Part shown: piece by piece, positions 11,119-22,013 of the stretch
Position numbering within the stretch: position 1 is the stretch's first letter
Layout: the number at the start of each line of letters is the position of its first letter
Assembly (NCBI GenBank): GCA_003993805.1
Contig: RSEF01000004.1
Location: 70,982,101 to 71,046,100 of the forward strand
Reading direction: 5' to 3'
DNA length: 64,000 nucleotides
Source of the DNA: Himantopus leucocephalus
Taxonomy: Eukaryota > Chordata > Aves > Charadriiformes > Recurvirostridae
Position numbers and translations under genes: made by a program
The notes under the pieces: model-generated
Database searches by the model: none
What the model saw: the letters and a program-made list of their open reading frames with translations, nothing else
Told to the model about the DNA's origin: nothing

Positions 11119-13128
11119 CTGGAAAACAATTTAAAAGTGCATTACTTTTCATTAGCTTCAGAGCTTCCAAGGGGGGATAAAAATCAACAGTCATTAACTT
11201 TCCAATAAAATTTCAAGCCTCCGAGAGGTATTCAAATTTCTTTAACATATTACACAGTTGTTCCTTTACAACAAGCACATTTCTGCTTCAATCTCCCTTG
11301 AAATTACACTTAAAGTTAGATAATACTTGTTAGAGCATAGCAACTTGCATGAAGAAACTTGAATGATGTTGAACCATCAATGAGACGATTCATTCCATGA
11401 TGGCGATTAAAATGTTGCACTCTGGAAGCGAAAACACTGTGAGGATCGGCCACTGAAGAACCGCAGCCTAGCATTAGCTGCAACTTTTAATTACAAATTA
11501 CAACAGCTGACATGAAGTACTGTCTGACAGGTCCCTGAAAAGCCCCTGATGGACAACCTAGGAAGGACAGGTACAGCTCAAAGACTTCAGCACACCCACC
11601 CCTGAAAGCACCACAAGCTCTGCTCATGGTGAGGGTTCACAGAGGTGGCTGGAGCCAAGACCATGGACAAGTTTGTCACCCAAGAGGCAGGTGGTTACAA
11701 GCAGTCGTGGGCTAGCTGTACCCCTGTTCTACTTTGGGGTGTCTTTTGTCAGCAGTCAAGTGTATTTGAGGATTGTGTGTCTCTTATCTCTGCAAAGCTC
11801 TTCAACTCTTCCTCTGTTCACTCTAGAGTTTGTTTTTCCGTTTTCTTCATCCTTTCTTCAAATTTTCCTCATTTATGAGACTCCACTGAACTTCCCACTA
11901 GGGCTTTTATGCAGGAAGACTCACTTTTAATCTGTGCATGCAACATGTATCAGATAAGGCCTTTCAGACTCTCTTCCTGCCTCTGACACAGACTTTGTAG
12001 TTGTCTTAGGTAAATTATATGAAACTTAGGAAAACTCCACGCTTTTCAGCCATTCATACTTTAACAATAATGTTTTCCTCATGTTCTACAGAAGAAAACA
12101 AAGGAACATGTTTGCTCTCTTCAGATATAAAGGCTCACATAAAAATCCCCCCCCAGCATTCAGCGGTACCCAAGAGACAGGAGGAAGCCGGTGCAGAAAG
12201 CATGCTGTGTTCTCACCCGCCAGCAATGTCTACAGACAACCAAAAAAAAAAAGCCGTAAGGCCATAAAGCCCCTCATTGTTTGGAGAAGGGCTGGACATA
12301 AACACTCCCTATCCTCAAAACACTCCCTATGTGCTATCGTAGCAGAGCTGGTGGATGTCTGAGTACGCCTGCACAGCTCCCCGTTTCATGGATGCCTCTT
12401 CTGTCTTTCTGCACCAGAAGCTCAAGCCCGGGGGTCTGAGCGCCACGGTTATGATTACAAAAACAATGCCCACCAAAGGGTCTCCAACACGCTTAATCCT
12501 TCAGCCGAGGGGAAAGGGGGAGTTTTACCTGGTGAACTCGACAAGGATTGAACGCTACAGCACAATGATTACAACACTGAGGGTGACAACGCTGCTTTGC
12601 TGCTGATGGCTTCCAGCAGATGCTTCCACTTACTGCACACTTTTCCACAGATGGAGACATGGGCAGAGCGCCCATGTCTCGCCAGCCACCTATGGCTGCC
12701 GACCATCAGTGAGCCACTGGAGATGGATGCCAGGTCAGGACCCTCCCATCTGAAGTCACTGCTCTATCAAGCAAGTACAGACTTTTATCCCCTAAAAAAA
12801 TGAAATAGTCCAACACTGCAACTTGCATTCTCCTATGTCAGAGACGTATCAGTTATGTCAATCAACTGCTTGCTTTCTTTGGCCATCACTAAAAAAACAG
12901 TTGAAAAAAACCCTTGTTACAGAACAAACACCAGAGACAGCAAGAATGGACTTGATTTTTGTCATCATAGGAGAATGCCAGAGATGCCTGTACTGATTAA
13001 ACTTTTGCTCTCTTCTCATTAATTAAAATTTATTATTCATTAAAATTCACTATATCAGAGTTTCCAAATCACCAGGAAAAAGACTTCTTCAATTTGCCAC
13101 AGCAAAATGCAGACTTGAGACATCCCCT

Positions 13129-13333
13129 GCTGCCCACCCCCTGCCCCACCACCGAGGAGCACAGCACCGGGCAGGCCACACCACAGGGGCCACCGGTGCA
13201 CAACCCAGGGGTGCGCAGGGACAGGGGGTGCTCCCTCCCTCTCTCCCTGCACAGGCCGACCGGCAGCCTCTGCGTGGCACACACGCCATGGCAGGGACAC
13301 GCTCCCAGCTGCAGTGAGGGCTGACTTTGTTCA
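13129..13333. repeat. GC-rich 205-bp duplicated block, copy 1
   Basis: By eye this block differs at only about 5 of 205 positions from 20234-20438 in intron 1, in the same orientation and without indels. Weaker similarity continues a few bases further left (gacatcccc against gatgttccc). It is rich in C and G and open in several frames on both strands, but the frames resemble no protein. It is probably a member of an interspersed repeat or a recent local duplication. Confidence 0.9.
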
Positions 13334-13658
13334 CCCAAATCTCCACCTTGCCTGCACAAACCTGTCTGAACTTCAGGGCGCTGGTGTGTCCTCAAAATTT
13401 AACGGCACAACCCACATTTCTTAAAATGGTGAAAAAACGCCTGGAAATCACCAGGAACAGAAAACAAAAGCAATCACGGCCAAACCTGCTCAGCACTGCC
13501 ACAAGCCAAATGTCATGACATCAACTTGTGACCCCACATAACCTGCCCAGAACAAGCTTTCCAAGCCCACCACCTTCTTCTGGACCGCCTGCAGCAGTCA
13601 CAGGCGTCCCAAAGCAATCCCCTGGTGCACAAGCACATCTGGCTTTGAGTAGGAGAAG

Positions 13659-13702
13659 ACTCCAAAAGCCTCCAGAGGAGACTCCAAAAGCCTCCAGAGG
13701 AG
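13659..13702. repeat. Tandem duplication, 2 x 22 bp
   Basis: The unit ACTCCAAAAGCCTCCAGAGG plus AG occurs twice head to tail. A short local duplication in intron 3, about 130 bases from exon 3. Confidence 0.9.
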
Positions 13703-13832
13703 ACCACCACTTCCAGCCTCCCTGCGACAAGGTCAGGACACAAGGTGAGGTTTCACAGCACTTTCCATCGGTTCCTGGGAGATAAAGAGGAAAAATCAGG
13801 TGCTCTACGAGAAGGTGAAAATTCTGTGTTAC

Positions 13833-14111
13833 CTGGCCTCACATTCAGGAAAATGTTCTCCGATATTTTCTCAACTCCATTGTGCTTGGCCAAGCACTGG
13901 TAGCAGCCCTTAAACGACCTCTGTACATTCTTTATAATGATGCCTTTCTGGGGATTGGGAATGAACGTCATATTTTTGGGGAGCGGTTTGCCATCGCATT
14001 TTCTCAGCGTGAAATTTGAAACATCTGGATCTGTTAGCGGGCACACCAGCAGGATGTCACTGTCTTCTTTTCCATAGATCAGAGAATCAACAAGGAAGAG
14101 CACGTTTGGAT
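13833..14111 (-). CDS. KIT: KIT exon 3 (Ig-like D2)
   Basis: This exon encodes Ig-like domain 2, part of the stem cell factor binding surface. The peptide opens DPNVLFLVDSLIYGKEDSD, where the D codon is completed by the last G of exon 2. It then includes LLVCPLTDPDVSNFTLRKCD, GKPLPKNMTFIPNPQKG and CYQCLAKHNGVEK, and closes IFLNVRP. The cysteines at VCP, KCD and CYQC fit the two-disulfide arrangement of KIT D2. Possible N-glycosylation sites are NFT and NMT. The acceptor reads tttcttcacag before ATCCAAAC and the donor is GGCCAG followed by gtaaca. Its 279 bases are one codon fewer than human exon 3. Both ends are in phase 1. Confidence 0.98.
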
Positions 14112-17100
14112 CTGTGAAGAAACACAACGACCTGTCAGAGAAGCTGACATTGAACAGGGAACTTCTGATGACCCTAATTCTGCAACTGGGCCCTTACATT
14201 AAAGACAGTTTTACATTCAGCCAGTAAAATTGAGTATTACCCAATTCATGTTTACAATGAGATATTAAATTTTCTCTTAAAAGAGCAGCACAACAGGAGA
14301 TGTGCAGTAGCATTCAATACCAGACACACTAAAGAATCGTGCGCACTAAAAATAATCCTACTGCTTTTTTATTTGGAGATGGAGATTTTTTTTGGCCTTG
14401 TTTAGCTCCAAAAACTCCACCCTCCACCCCCAACAACAGTAAACAGATTTTCACAGACCATTAAACGTAATTTGCTTTTAGCTCGTGGCAGGGCTGTAAG
14501 GTTTTATGCCCACAGGAGGATTCTGAAGAAATTTATGAGCAAATGGAAGTTGAAAAGCACCTAAATTATGGTTTTCACTTCTGTAAAATACATAATCTAA
14601 ATGAACACACATTGCTACCAGAGGAAGCACCAAACAACTTCTCTCTCACACGCGCCTCCCTGGAAGCAGGGGTTATTTTTAGCCTCCTTAGAAAAAACTG
14701 GGCATACAAACGCCGTATCTGATTGAAAAATTGTCATGTAATCTTTCACAAGGTAACTTTTCTAAAGCATTTCATCTCGGCCAACCACAACACACATACA
14801 TACAGTACTTCAAACATTTTAACAACCAAAGTTGAAGCCCATGATAGCTGATGACCTTGAAATGCTAAGAACCTCAACATTAATAGCGAACCCAAAAATA
14901 AAGAATGATGTGGTGAAAAACTCTGTAGAAGCTTAATTCAGTTCCCATCTGCCCTCCCTACAGAGTAGCTTGAATTAGAAATGTAGAAACAGAGGGAAAA
15001 GTTTTCTTTCTTTTTTTCCAAACTGGCTTCATACAACTTGAATTATTAGCGATAAACAAACCATGACTTAACACGAAAGACAGAGAATTTGGTTAAGGTG
15101 ATGGACAATGTGCATTTGAGTTAAGACAAGAAGTACTAGGCTGAAAATGAAGCATGGGACATTTACGTAGGCAATTAGGAAATGCTAAGTTGAAGGTTGC
15201 TCATCACTGAACAGAAAAGTTACTGACCGGTTTCTAGCTTAGAGAGAGAGTGTAGTTTTAACCTCACTGCTGCCCATGAAGCCCCCACAAACTACGAGCT
15301 TTGAAGCATCAGTCCAGAACTAGAGGATGGAGACTACCAACAAATGAAAAAGTAAAGCACATCTGAACAGAGCCAAAGTGTGATGTTTTGCACACGGAGA
15401 TACTTAGAGAAATGCTATGTGCTACGAATAGCTGTCACTCCTGAGCTGGAAGAGCATGGACTAGAAGAGCTCACCTAAAATGTCCCTGCTGACAGACTTA
15501 ACTGATTGGTTTCCTCTCAGTCCACTTTTTCTCCAGTATGGCCAGAGCCAGCATTCCTTCACTATACAGAAATTATGGTTCCCCAGGAAAAAATAAAGAC
15601 AGTTGAAAGCACAAGAAAAGAACAAAAACCTGTTTCATCAACTGCTGAAATTGCAGGGGAGGTCTTGCTGGGGCGAGCAGAATTGCTAAGATGCTCCCCT
15701 TCCCATTTTCCATCCCCGTCTGGAAGGGAGATGTCACGGAGAGAAGATATGAAAGGATTTGCCATAGGGAATCCAGGCACAAAAAAGGTCATATTCTTCC
15801 CTTCACGGCTTTCCACCCCAGGTGCAACTCAGGTAGCACTTGCTTTCTGGGCATACCTCAGGTTTCCAACACAAGATATGGTGGTGCTTATCATTGCTTG
15901 TGTCTGAAAAGACCTGAGATCAAAATCAAGAGATTTTCCTCTCTTATGTAGGTATCTGAACTAGCTTGATCTTCACTAAACTTACTTGTATAGGGATACA
16001 ATTGGCTTCTATAGACAAAACACAGGCACTTTCTGCCAAAGCAGAAAGGTGAAAGAGGTAAGCGCCTACAGTCTGTCAACGCTGTGTCATCCTCCGTCAC
16101 AGAAGCATAGAAAATTCACTGTTAGCAGATCCAGATGGACATAAGAGATAAACAGCTGCCGCCATTTCATGCGCTGCTTGGGACTGCACAGGATCGAGGT
16201 TCTCCTTCCAGTGAGTTACTCTTCATCCTGTTCTCTATTCATTCCCAACTTTACAAGCAGAAAGCATATAGGGTGCTTGTGATGACCTCACAAGCAGCTG
16301 AGCTCATGGTAGCATCTTCAAGCCATTGTAAGATGTCATTGAGCCACAGCTACAAAGGCCACCCCATTGCAAAATGGTGGCCAACCTCACAAACATTTAT
16401 TTTACTGCGAAGAACTTGTCAAAGTGAAGCTCGCACATTTTTCATGCAATTAATACAAAGAAATTAACAATATGTTGCATGAGGGCCACACAACTTCTCT
16501 GATGCTTTGGTAATCATGTTCAGTGGGAGGGTTGCCTGCTATCCTGAGGTGAAGGAGTCACCCCCTAAATGGAAGGCACAAACATCTCTCTCTATGATCA
16601 CAGCTGTCTGGAATAATTACCATGACCTTCAGGAAAACAGTCATGGTAGATAAATTCAACAATGTTTTTCACCTATAGGTAAAATACATGACAGATTTCC
16701 TTTAGTTATAGCCTCAGAGAAACACAGAACATCAAGAAAACTCATCCATGGTAGCTGCATGGCTATTTGGACAACTCGGGAGCGGTTAAAGGCGCACTCT
16801 TTAAATTGTGTGGCCACTATGTCACATATCCTCCCTTGGGAAAACACTCTGCGCTGTGCTGTGCTGTACTGGTATCTTCCTGTCTTGGAAAACAACCTTG
16901 CAGTAATTCTTAAAGGACTGGCAGGGTTCAGAGGAGGCTCTTTGAGGCAACCCCTGTTGGACAATGAATGCTGTTTCCACAAAAGTGGATGCTGTAGGAC
17001 TTTCTACCATCAACAGGGAAAAAAGACCACCAGAGCTATGTGAAGGAGAAGCAAAATAACTGTCTAGCTTGGAAAGGAAAAGGGAATGCCAGAATGGTAA

Positions 17101-17762
17101 ACAGTCAGCTTGAGCCACAGATCAGGAGCCAACAAAAGAAGAGAAGAATCTGAAGAAAACACTGGACAAAGAAGAAATAATAAAGGATTGGGAAAATGTG
17201 TCAGAGCAGAGGCACTTCTTTCCCATCTAAGACATTTCTGATCGGTCACAAGGTAGATCAGGAGCTGGAGGCAGAGGAATCATTGCTGCCTGCTGGCTTA
17301 AGCCTGAGAGCGCGGCCTCGAAAAGCCAAATCCTTTAGCTAACTGCCTCAATAAATCAATTGGCTTGGGGCCAAACCTTACATGACTCCATATTGATAGA
17401 TGGCATGGAATTAAAAAGACATTTTTACATACTGCTTCCTTCCTCACAGTACAACTGATTCATACAACCGATTCAGGTCACTTGGCTAGCTTCTAGGAAG
17501 ACAGCTCAGGTACATTTCACCACAGAACAACTGAGATGTAAAGAGAAACTCATCCAGAACTTTGCTGTGGTGACAAAGGCCATTGCAAGCAAAGCTGGGA
17601 GTGAGTTTTATTTCTACTGGACAGGGAAGAAGATTTCTTCTATCAGACTGTGTTCCCCTTCTGTACCTCAAATTCATTCCCTCCTCCAGCATTGACTGTC
17701 CTATTCTTTTGGGAGTGGGAAGGGGAGGGGAAAGCAAAAATAACGCCTTCATTGATATTTAC
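14112..17762 (-). other. KIT: KIT intron 2 (about 3.7 kb)
   Basis: AT-rich intron between the exon 2 donor gtaaat and the exon 3 acceptor. I recognise no transposon, RNA gene or second gene. The open frame pairs at 15506-15951 and 16656-17118 are mirrored on opposite strands and have no known motif. Confidence 0.88.
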
Positions 17763-18002
17763 CTTTTACAAAAACATAAAAAGAGGTGACAATACTCCCT
17801 TTGCTTTTGCATATGTATCTGCCTATGTCTCTGACTGTTGCATTTTTGGTGTACCACTCTTTCTCACTGGAAGTCCTTGCTTTTGCCGATGGGTCTGAGT
17901 TCTGGAAATTCCAAGTCACGGGTCCATCCTCATTGCACCTCAGCCTTAATTCCTCCCCTTTATTCACAACCAGTGAAAATTCTTCATGGGGCAGTGAACC
18001 AC
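17763..18002 (-). CDS. KIT: KIT exon 2 (Ig-like D1)
   Basis: This exon encodes Ig-like domain 1, right after the signal peptide, and contributes to stem cell factor binding. The peptide begins GSLPHEEFSLVVNKGEELRL, then RCNEDGPVTWNFQNSDPSA, and later ATVRDIGRYICKSKGS and VTSFYVFVK. The cysteines at RCN and ICK are the domain disulfide pair. An NAT glycosylation sequon is visible. The acceptor reads cttttttccag before GTGGTTCAC and the donor is GTAAAAG followed by gtaaat. It is in phase 1 at both ends. At 240 bases it is 10 codons shorter than human exon 2, and the missing part is at the N-terminal side, as in chicken KIT as I remember it. It needs an upstream exon 1 ending in a single G. Confidence 0.98.
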
Positions 18003-19027
18003 CTGGAAAAAAGAAAGCATGAAATACAATGTCTGTCAATACAACACTCTTCCTTTTTTTCTGCAGCAAAATTGTTATTTATAGTTGTATATGTGCAGTT
18101 AATATTTTGGGAGTTATTTCTTAAAAGTACTAAGCTACAATGGCACTGTGCAATTCTACAGACACCTTTTGGCTTGTAAGACCTTCGGCACACAGAACAA
18201 ATAACCATCACAGATGGAAACTGGCCTTTAAAAAACAATTTGAAACTAGTTTCAGATGCACCAGTTTCTGCAATGGTTTGGCTTTTGAATGGGAACAGAC
18301 CCAAGCTATTTAAAAATTAAATTCAAGAACATATGAGCCTGATTCTACATGGCAGCACTTTTAATCATTCTTTGTCATTTACTCAGTATGTTGCCAAGAA
18401 CTAAAGTTTCCTTGCTCAACAGTTATCTTTTTTTAACTGCTCTCTCATGTATTCAGAAGCTCCACTCACACTCTTAGAAGCGTCCAGTTTAATGAAGGCA
18501 TCAGTACACACTTTCCATACTTGCTTATTTCTTTAGTTGAAGAGCAAATGCAGCATTTCTTACTTCCAAAAAAAATTCATGCAAAATATTCCTCAAGCTT
18601 CCATCCCAACACTACCAAATTATTTTCACTGAGGTACCAATCTCCTAGTCACCAAAGCTGCGCTACATGACCACTTAGATTCTCTTTCACTGAACATCCC
18701 ATAACACAACTATTAAAAAGTTGTCAGAAAATAAAGCTGTGTAAAATCAGCAGCCGCAATTCACAAGTCCCAAGTACTTCTCAACTTACACCGCGTACTC
18801 GAAGAAAGAGGCACATTCAGGCTTCTCTGGCTCCCCTAAGATAAGTCAAGCAGGGTGTTGCTGAGTTAGCATACCCCTCATGTGAAGTCTTAGTGAACCT
18901 ACAAAATGGCGTTCACAGCCGAAAACGCAGATAAATTCTTACTACTATGGACCTACTTGAACATTAGAAGAACATAAGCAAATATGGAGGTGGTCTTGAA
19001 GGAACAAACCCTTCCCCTTTCAGAGTA

Positions 19028-19240
19028 GCTCTTTAGTCCTACAAGTAATCCTTAGCTTACATTAAGTGTGTTGTTAGCTAACGTCCCTCTCCTGTGAAGC
19101 ATAGTTGTACAAGATTGTACAACATCCATATGTAGCAGCAGAGTCATGCCACTGAAAATACTACTTGCATTCAAAAAAACCCACACTCTGCGGCTCCTTT
19201 CAGAGGCTGAATTTCCCTGCCCACATGGATAACAACAGAC
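19028..19240. repeat. Diverged duplicated block, copy 1
   Basis: It begins gctctttagtcc and ends gcccacatggataacaacag plus ac. Both ends match 20859-21069 at nearly the same separation. The last 75 bases are nearly identical and the middle is diverged. It is probably an interspersed repeat family member that I cannot name. Confidence 0.7.
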
Positions 19241-20233
19241 GTTCAAGCAAAACAATCGGATAATTAGTTGGGGTGAGGTGGGATGCTCCAGACTTAATTC
19301 ACTCATCTCACAGCTTTAGTTGTTCTTAAGGTATATACCGGATTAAGACCAGGTCAGGTAACTGCTCCTCTTCCTGACAAATCCACCACGGAGCAGGAAG
19401 CAAAGGAGGGTCAGACCACCTGCAAGGTCTAATTACTCGGTTTCTGGCCTGGGTTTTGGAGGGAGCCCTCGTTCTCTCCCCATCTCCCTCGGATTCAAAT
19501 TTATTTATCAGTGCTAACCCCAGCAGGCAGTCATTTTCCCAGTGCCACCACAAATTTTCCACATGAGGTCCACTAACCCCGCATAGACGCTTCCGTGACT
19601 GAACACATAAACAACCATCCTAGAAATATTAATTGCCAGAAAAAGGCAGGGGGAAAAAAAAAACCCCAACACACTTTTAATTTCAAATCTGCTCCCTCAA
19701 AGTGCAGGTGTGAGCCTGAGCCGTGACACAGCAGCTCAACCAAGGAGAGCGCAAGTCTAAGGTCTCAGGAGCCCAGGTCCCAGCCAGCAGTGGCTCTGCA
19801 GGCAGGAGAGCTGGAAAATTTGGAGAGCCCGGGACAGAGGGTGCCTGACAGCAGCGTAAGGAGAGGCAAGGAGACCTCTGATTTGCAAACCCCTCAGATC
19901 AGATCAAGCAGCCTTCAGCACCTGAGAAGGCAGAGGGCAAAGACCTCTGAGAAGGTCTCAGGAAAGACCATGCAGGTCCTTCATGGGGATGTCTTTGGAG
20001 GACTTCTCTGCTGCTTCCCAACGGGATGCTTCAAGCGACAAATGACATGAGCTACATAAGACAGCAGACGTGCAATGCCATATACCCACTATGGTCCTCA
20101 GAGGAGTCTGGGAAGGCTGGGAAAGGAGATGGGGACATCCTTCCCTGGAATCACTCCCCACCTGCAGCCAGCACAGTCTCAGCCTGGGCCCTGCCAGGGA
20201 AAACGCACGTGTGGCCGGGCTGGGATGTTCCCC

Positions 20234-20438
20234 GCTGCCCACCCCCTGCCCCACCACCGAGGAGCACAGCACCGGGCAGGCCACACCACAGGGGCCACCA
20301 GTGCACAACCCAGGGGTGCGCAGGGACAGGGGGTGCTCCCTCCCTCTCTCCCTGCACAGGCCGACCGGCAGCCTCTGCGTGGCACACACGCCATGGCAGG
20401 GACACGCTCCCAGCCGCAGCGAGGGCTCACTTCGTTCA
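20234..20438. repeat. GC-rich 205-bp duplicated block, copy 2
   Basis: The intron 1 partner of 13129-13333, in the same orientation with about 97-98 percent identity by eye. Long open frames across it, such as 20070-20852 plus and 19958-20671 minus, occur in several frames at once. They reflect the scarcity of AT-rich stop codons here, not genes. Confidence 0.9.
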
Positions 20439-20858
20439 AAACACCCCAGAGCTGCGTGGAGAGCAAACCTCCTTGCCCCTGAGGAAATGCCGAGCCACAC
20501 CAAGCGTGCTGAACCGCTCCCTCCACTTCTCTCCTGGGGATTGATACAGCGGATTAACGACACGTGGGGTAACCGCAGGCTCCAAAATGCCCAGCCTGTA
20601 GCGCCCTGCGCAGCCAGGCGTTGGGCTTCTCCTCCTTCCCAAACCCACTTAACCACCCAACCCCAGGGCACAAGGGCATGTGAAGGTCAAAGGAAGGGCA
20701 TCATCAACAGGGACGGATCGGCGGAGGCAGCCCATAGATTAATGTCACAACTGACCAATGCAATGGGCCCAGATCTGCCCAAGCATGCAATATGGCTGCC
20801 ACGCGCGCGACTGCGGATGGGGGGCTGCAGCAACGAACGCTTCCCCTGCTGAAGGCTG

Positions 20859-21069
20859 GCTCTTTAGTCCCACACAGAACCATCGCCCCACGGCCCGCTG
20901 ATGCACAGCACGGCATCCCACAGCCGGGTGGGATGTGTAAGAGCCATGCCTGAGCTGGGGGCAGGGGGGGAACACATTTCTCAAAACCCAACACCACTTG
21001 CATGCAAAACCACACTCTGCGGCTCTTTTCAGAGGCTGAATTTCCCTGCCCACACGGATAACAACAGAC
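20859..21069. repeat. Diverged duplicated block, copy 2, ending at a gap
   Basis: The partner of 19028-19240. The near-identical part is 20996-21069, where the sequence stops at a 100-base gap. A gap inside the matching region is what an unresolved repeat would produce. Confidence 0.7.
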
Positions 21070-21169
21070 NNNNNNNNNNNNNNNNNNNNNNNNNNNNNNN
21101 NNNNNNNNNNNNNNNNNNNNNNNNNNNNNNNNNNNNNNNNNNNNNNNNNNNNNNNNNNNNNNNNNNNNN
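21070..21169. other. Assembly gap, 100 N
   Basis: Exactly 100 N, a placeholder of unknown true size, at the edge of a duplicated block. Confidence 0.98.
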
Positions 21170-21814
21170 AGAGAGAATAAATTCGAAAGCTCAGAGTTGG
21201 ACAGCCCAAGACTCATTTTCGATGTTCTAAATTTGTGTCCCACAGCTGAGAAGAGCCACTTCCACTATCCTAGCTTTTCCTTGTAATACAACAAATCTAA
21301 GTTAAAAACTACCGTGCTGGGATTGCTTGTGAACAAGGCTGTACAACTGAAAAAAGAAGCAGAATATATGAATATATTACAAGCAGCTTCCTAAGACCTA
21401 AAAATGAAGGGAGGTGGAGGAAAGAGGGGGAGTACAGCAGTTGTGACTTCTGCATGCAGAAGGAACATCTGGAAAACCAGGCTGGAGGAATTAGAAAACG
21501 CAACAGCTCTAGATAATACTGATAGGAAATGCAGGTCAAATTGCAGGGATATGATTAAGGACAGCAGAATGTTCCTGTAACAATTAAGGGATGTGCACAC
21601 AAAAAAAAAAGCTTTGGCTAAGGAGTGCACCATCCTGGAGAAAAAAAAATATGTTTTATGTGAGAGCTTTTTCAGCCCCAGCCACAACACTGCTGTAGCA
21701 CGGAAAAGCACGTCAGGTGCAAGTCCACATCCCGCTCACAAGCAACTGGAGACCATCTCCAGCTGCCAAGCAAACAAAGGACGTGGGACTGCCATGGAAT
21801 AAGATGAAGAGTCG

Positions 21815-21910
21815 AGTGGTGTGGATTTTATTCCCAGCTCTGCCACAGATTTCCTGCACAACCTGAGGCCAACAGGTTAGTCCCTCTGTGGCCGTTTCCT
21901 CTTTCAACTC
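21815..21910 (+). mobile_element. Probable MIR (CORE-SINE) fragment
   Basis: The segment ttattcccagctctgccaca, then cctgaggccaacaggttagt and ccgtttcctctttc, follows the MIR consensus from memory: cccagctctgccact, then cttgggcaagtcact, then cagtttcctcat. This is an ancient amniote SINE on the plus strand, with several mismatches expected for its age. Confidence 0.6.
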
Positions 21911-21975
21911 TTATCTAAACATTAAAAGGAAGAAGAAGTTTGTGGCAGCTCTATAGCACAACAGATTGCTTTCAG

Positions 21976-22013
21976 ACAAAAAAACAAAACAAAAAAACAA
22001 AACAAAAAAAAAC
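21976..22013. repeat. A-rich (CAAAA/CAAAAAAA) simple repeat
   Basis: A run of A broken by single C bases. Low-complexity sequence in intron 1. Confidence 0.85.

Larger units (their letters stand above)
11119..13832 (-). other. KIT: KIT intron 3 (about 2.7 kb)
   Basis: Intron holding a 205-bp GC-rich block (13129-13333) that recurs in intron 1, and a 22-bp tandem duplication (13659-13702). Open frames at 12.0-12.8 kb and 13.05-13.8 kb occur on several frames at once. They follow base composition and show no known protein family. Confidence 0.88.
4048..18002 (-). other. KIT: KIT gene, partial: exons 2-7 (ectodomain Ig-like D1-D4)
   Basis: The six exons listed separately join in phase into about 374 codons of the extracellular part of the stem cell factor (KIT ligand) receptor, a class III receptor tyrosine kinase of the plasma membrane. 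It controls melanocyte, germ cell, mast cell and haematopoietic progenitor survival and migration. Exon sizes from exon 2 to 7 are 240, 279, 137, 160, 190 and 116 bases. From memory of human KIT the sizes are 270, 282, 137, 169, 190 and 116, so exons 4, 6 and 7 match exactly and the rest differ by whole codons. All introns are GT-AG. Exon 1 is not seen (gap at 34395-34958). Exons 8 onward (D5, transmembrane segment, split kinase) are outside the window on the left. Confidence 0.97.

Noticed and set aside
19958..20852. Open frames of 237 and 260 codons on opposite strands
   Set aside because: Several frames on both strands are open at once over GC-rich duplicated sequence. This is a base composition effect, and none resembles a known protein. 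The same sequence gives similar frames at 13.05-13.4 kb.
20704..21243. 179-codon and 154-codon minus-strand frames
   Set aside because: They run through a 100-base N gap and are only open because the gap is read as unknown residues.
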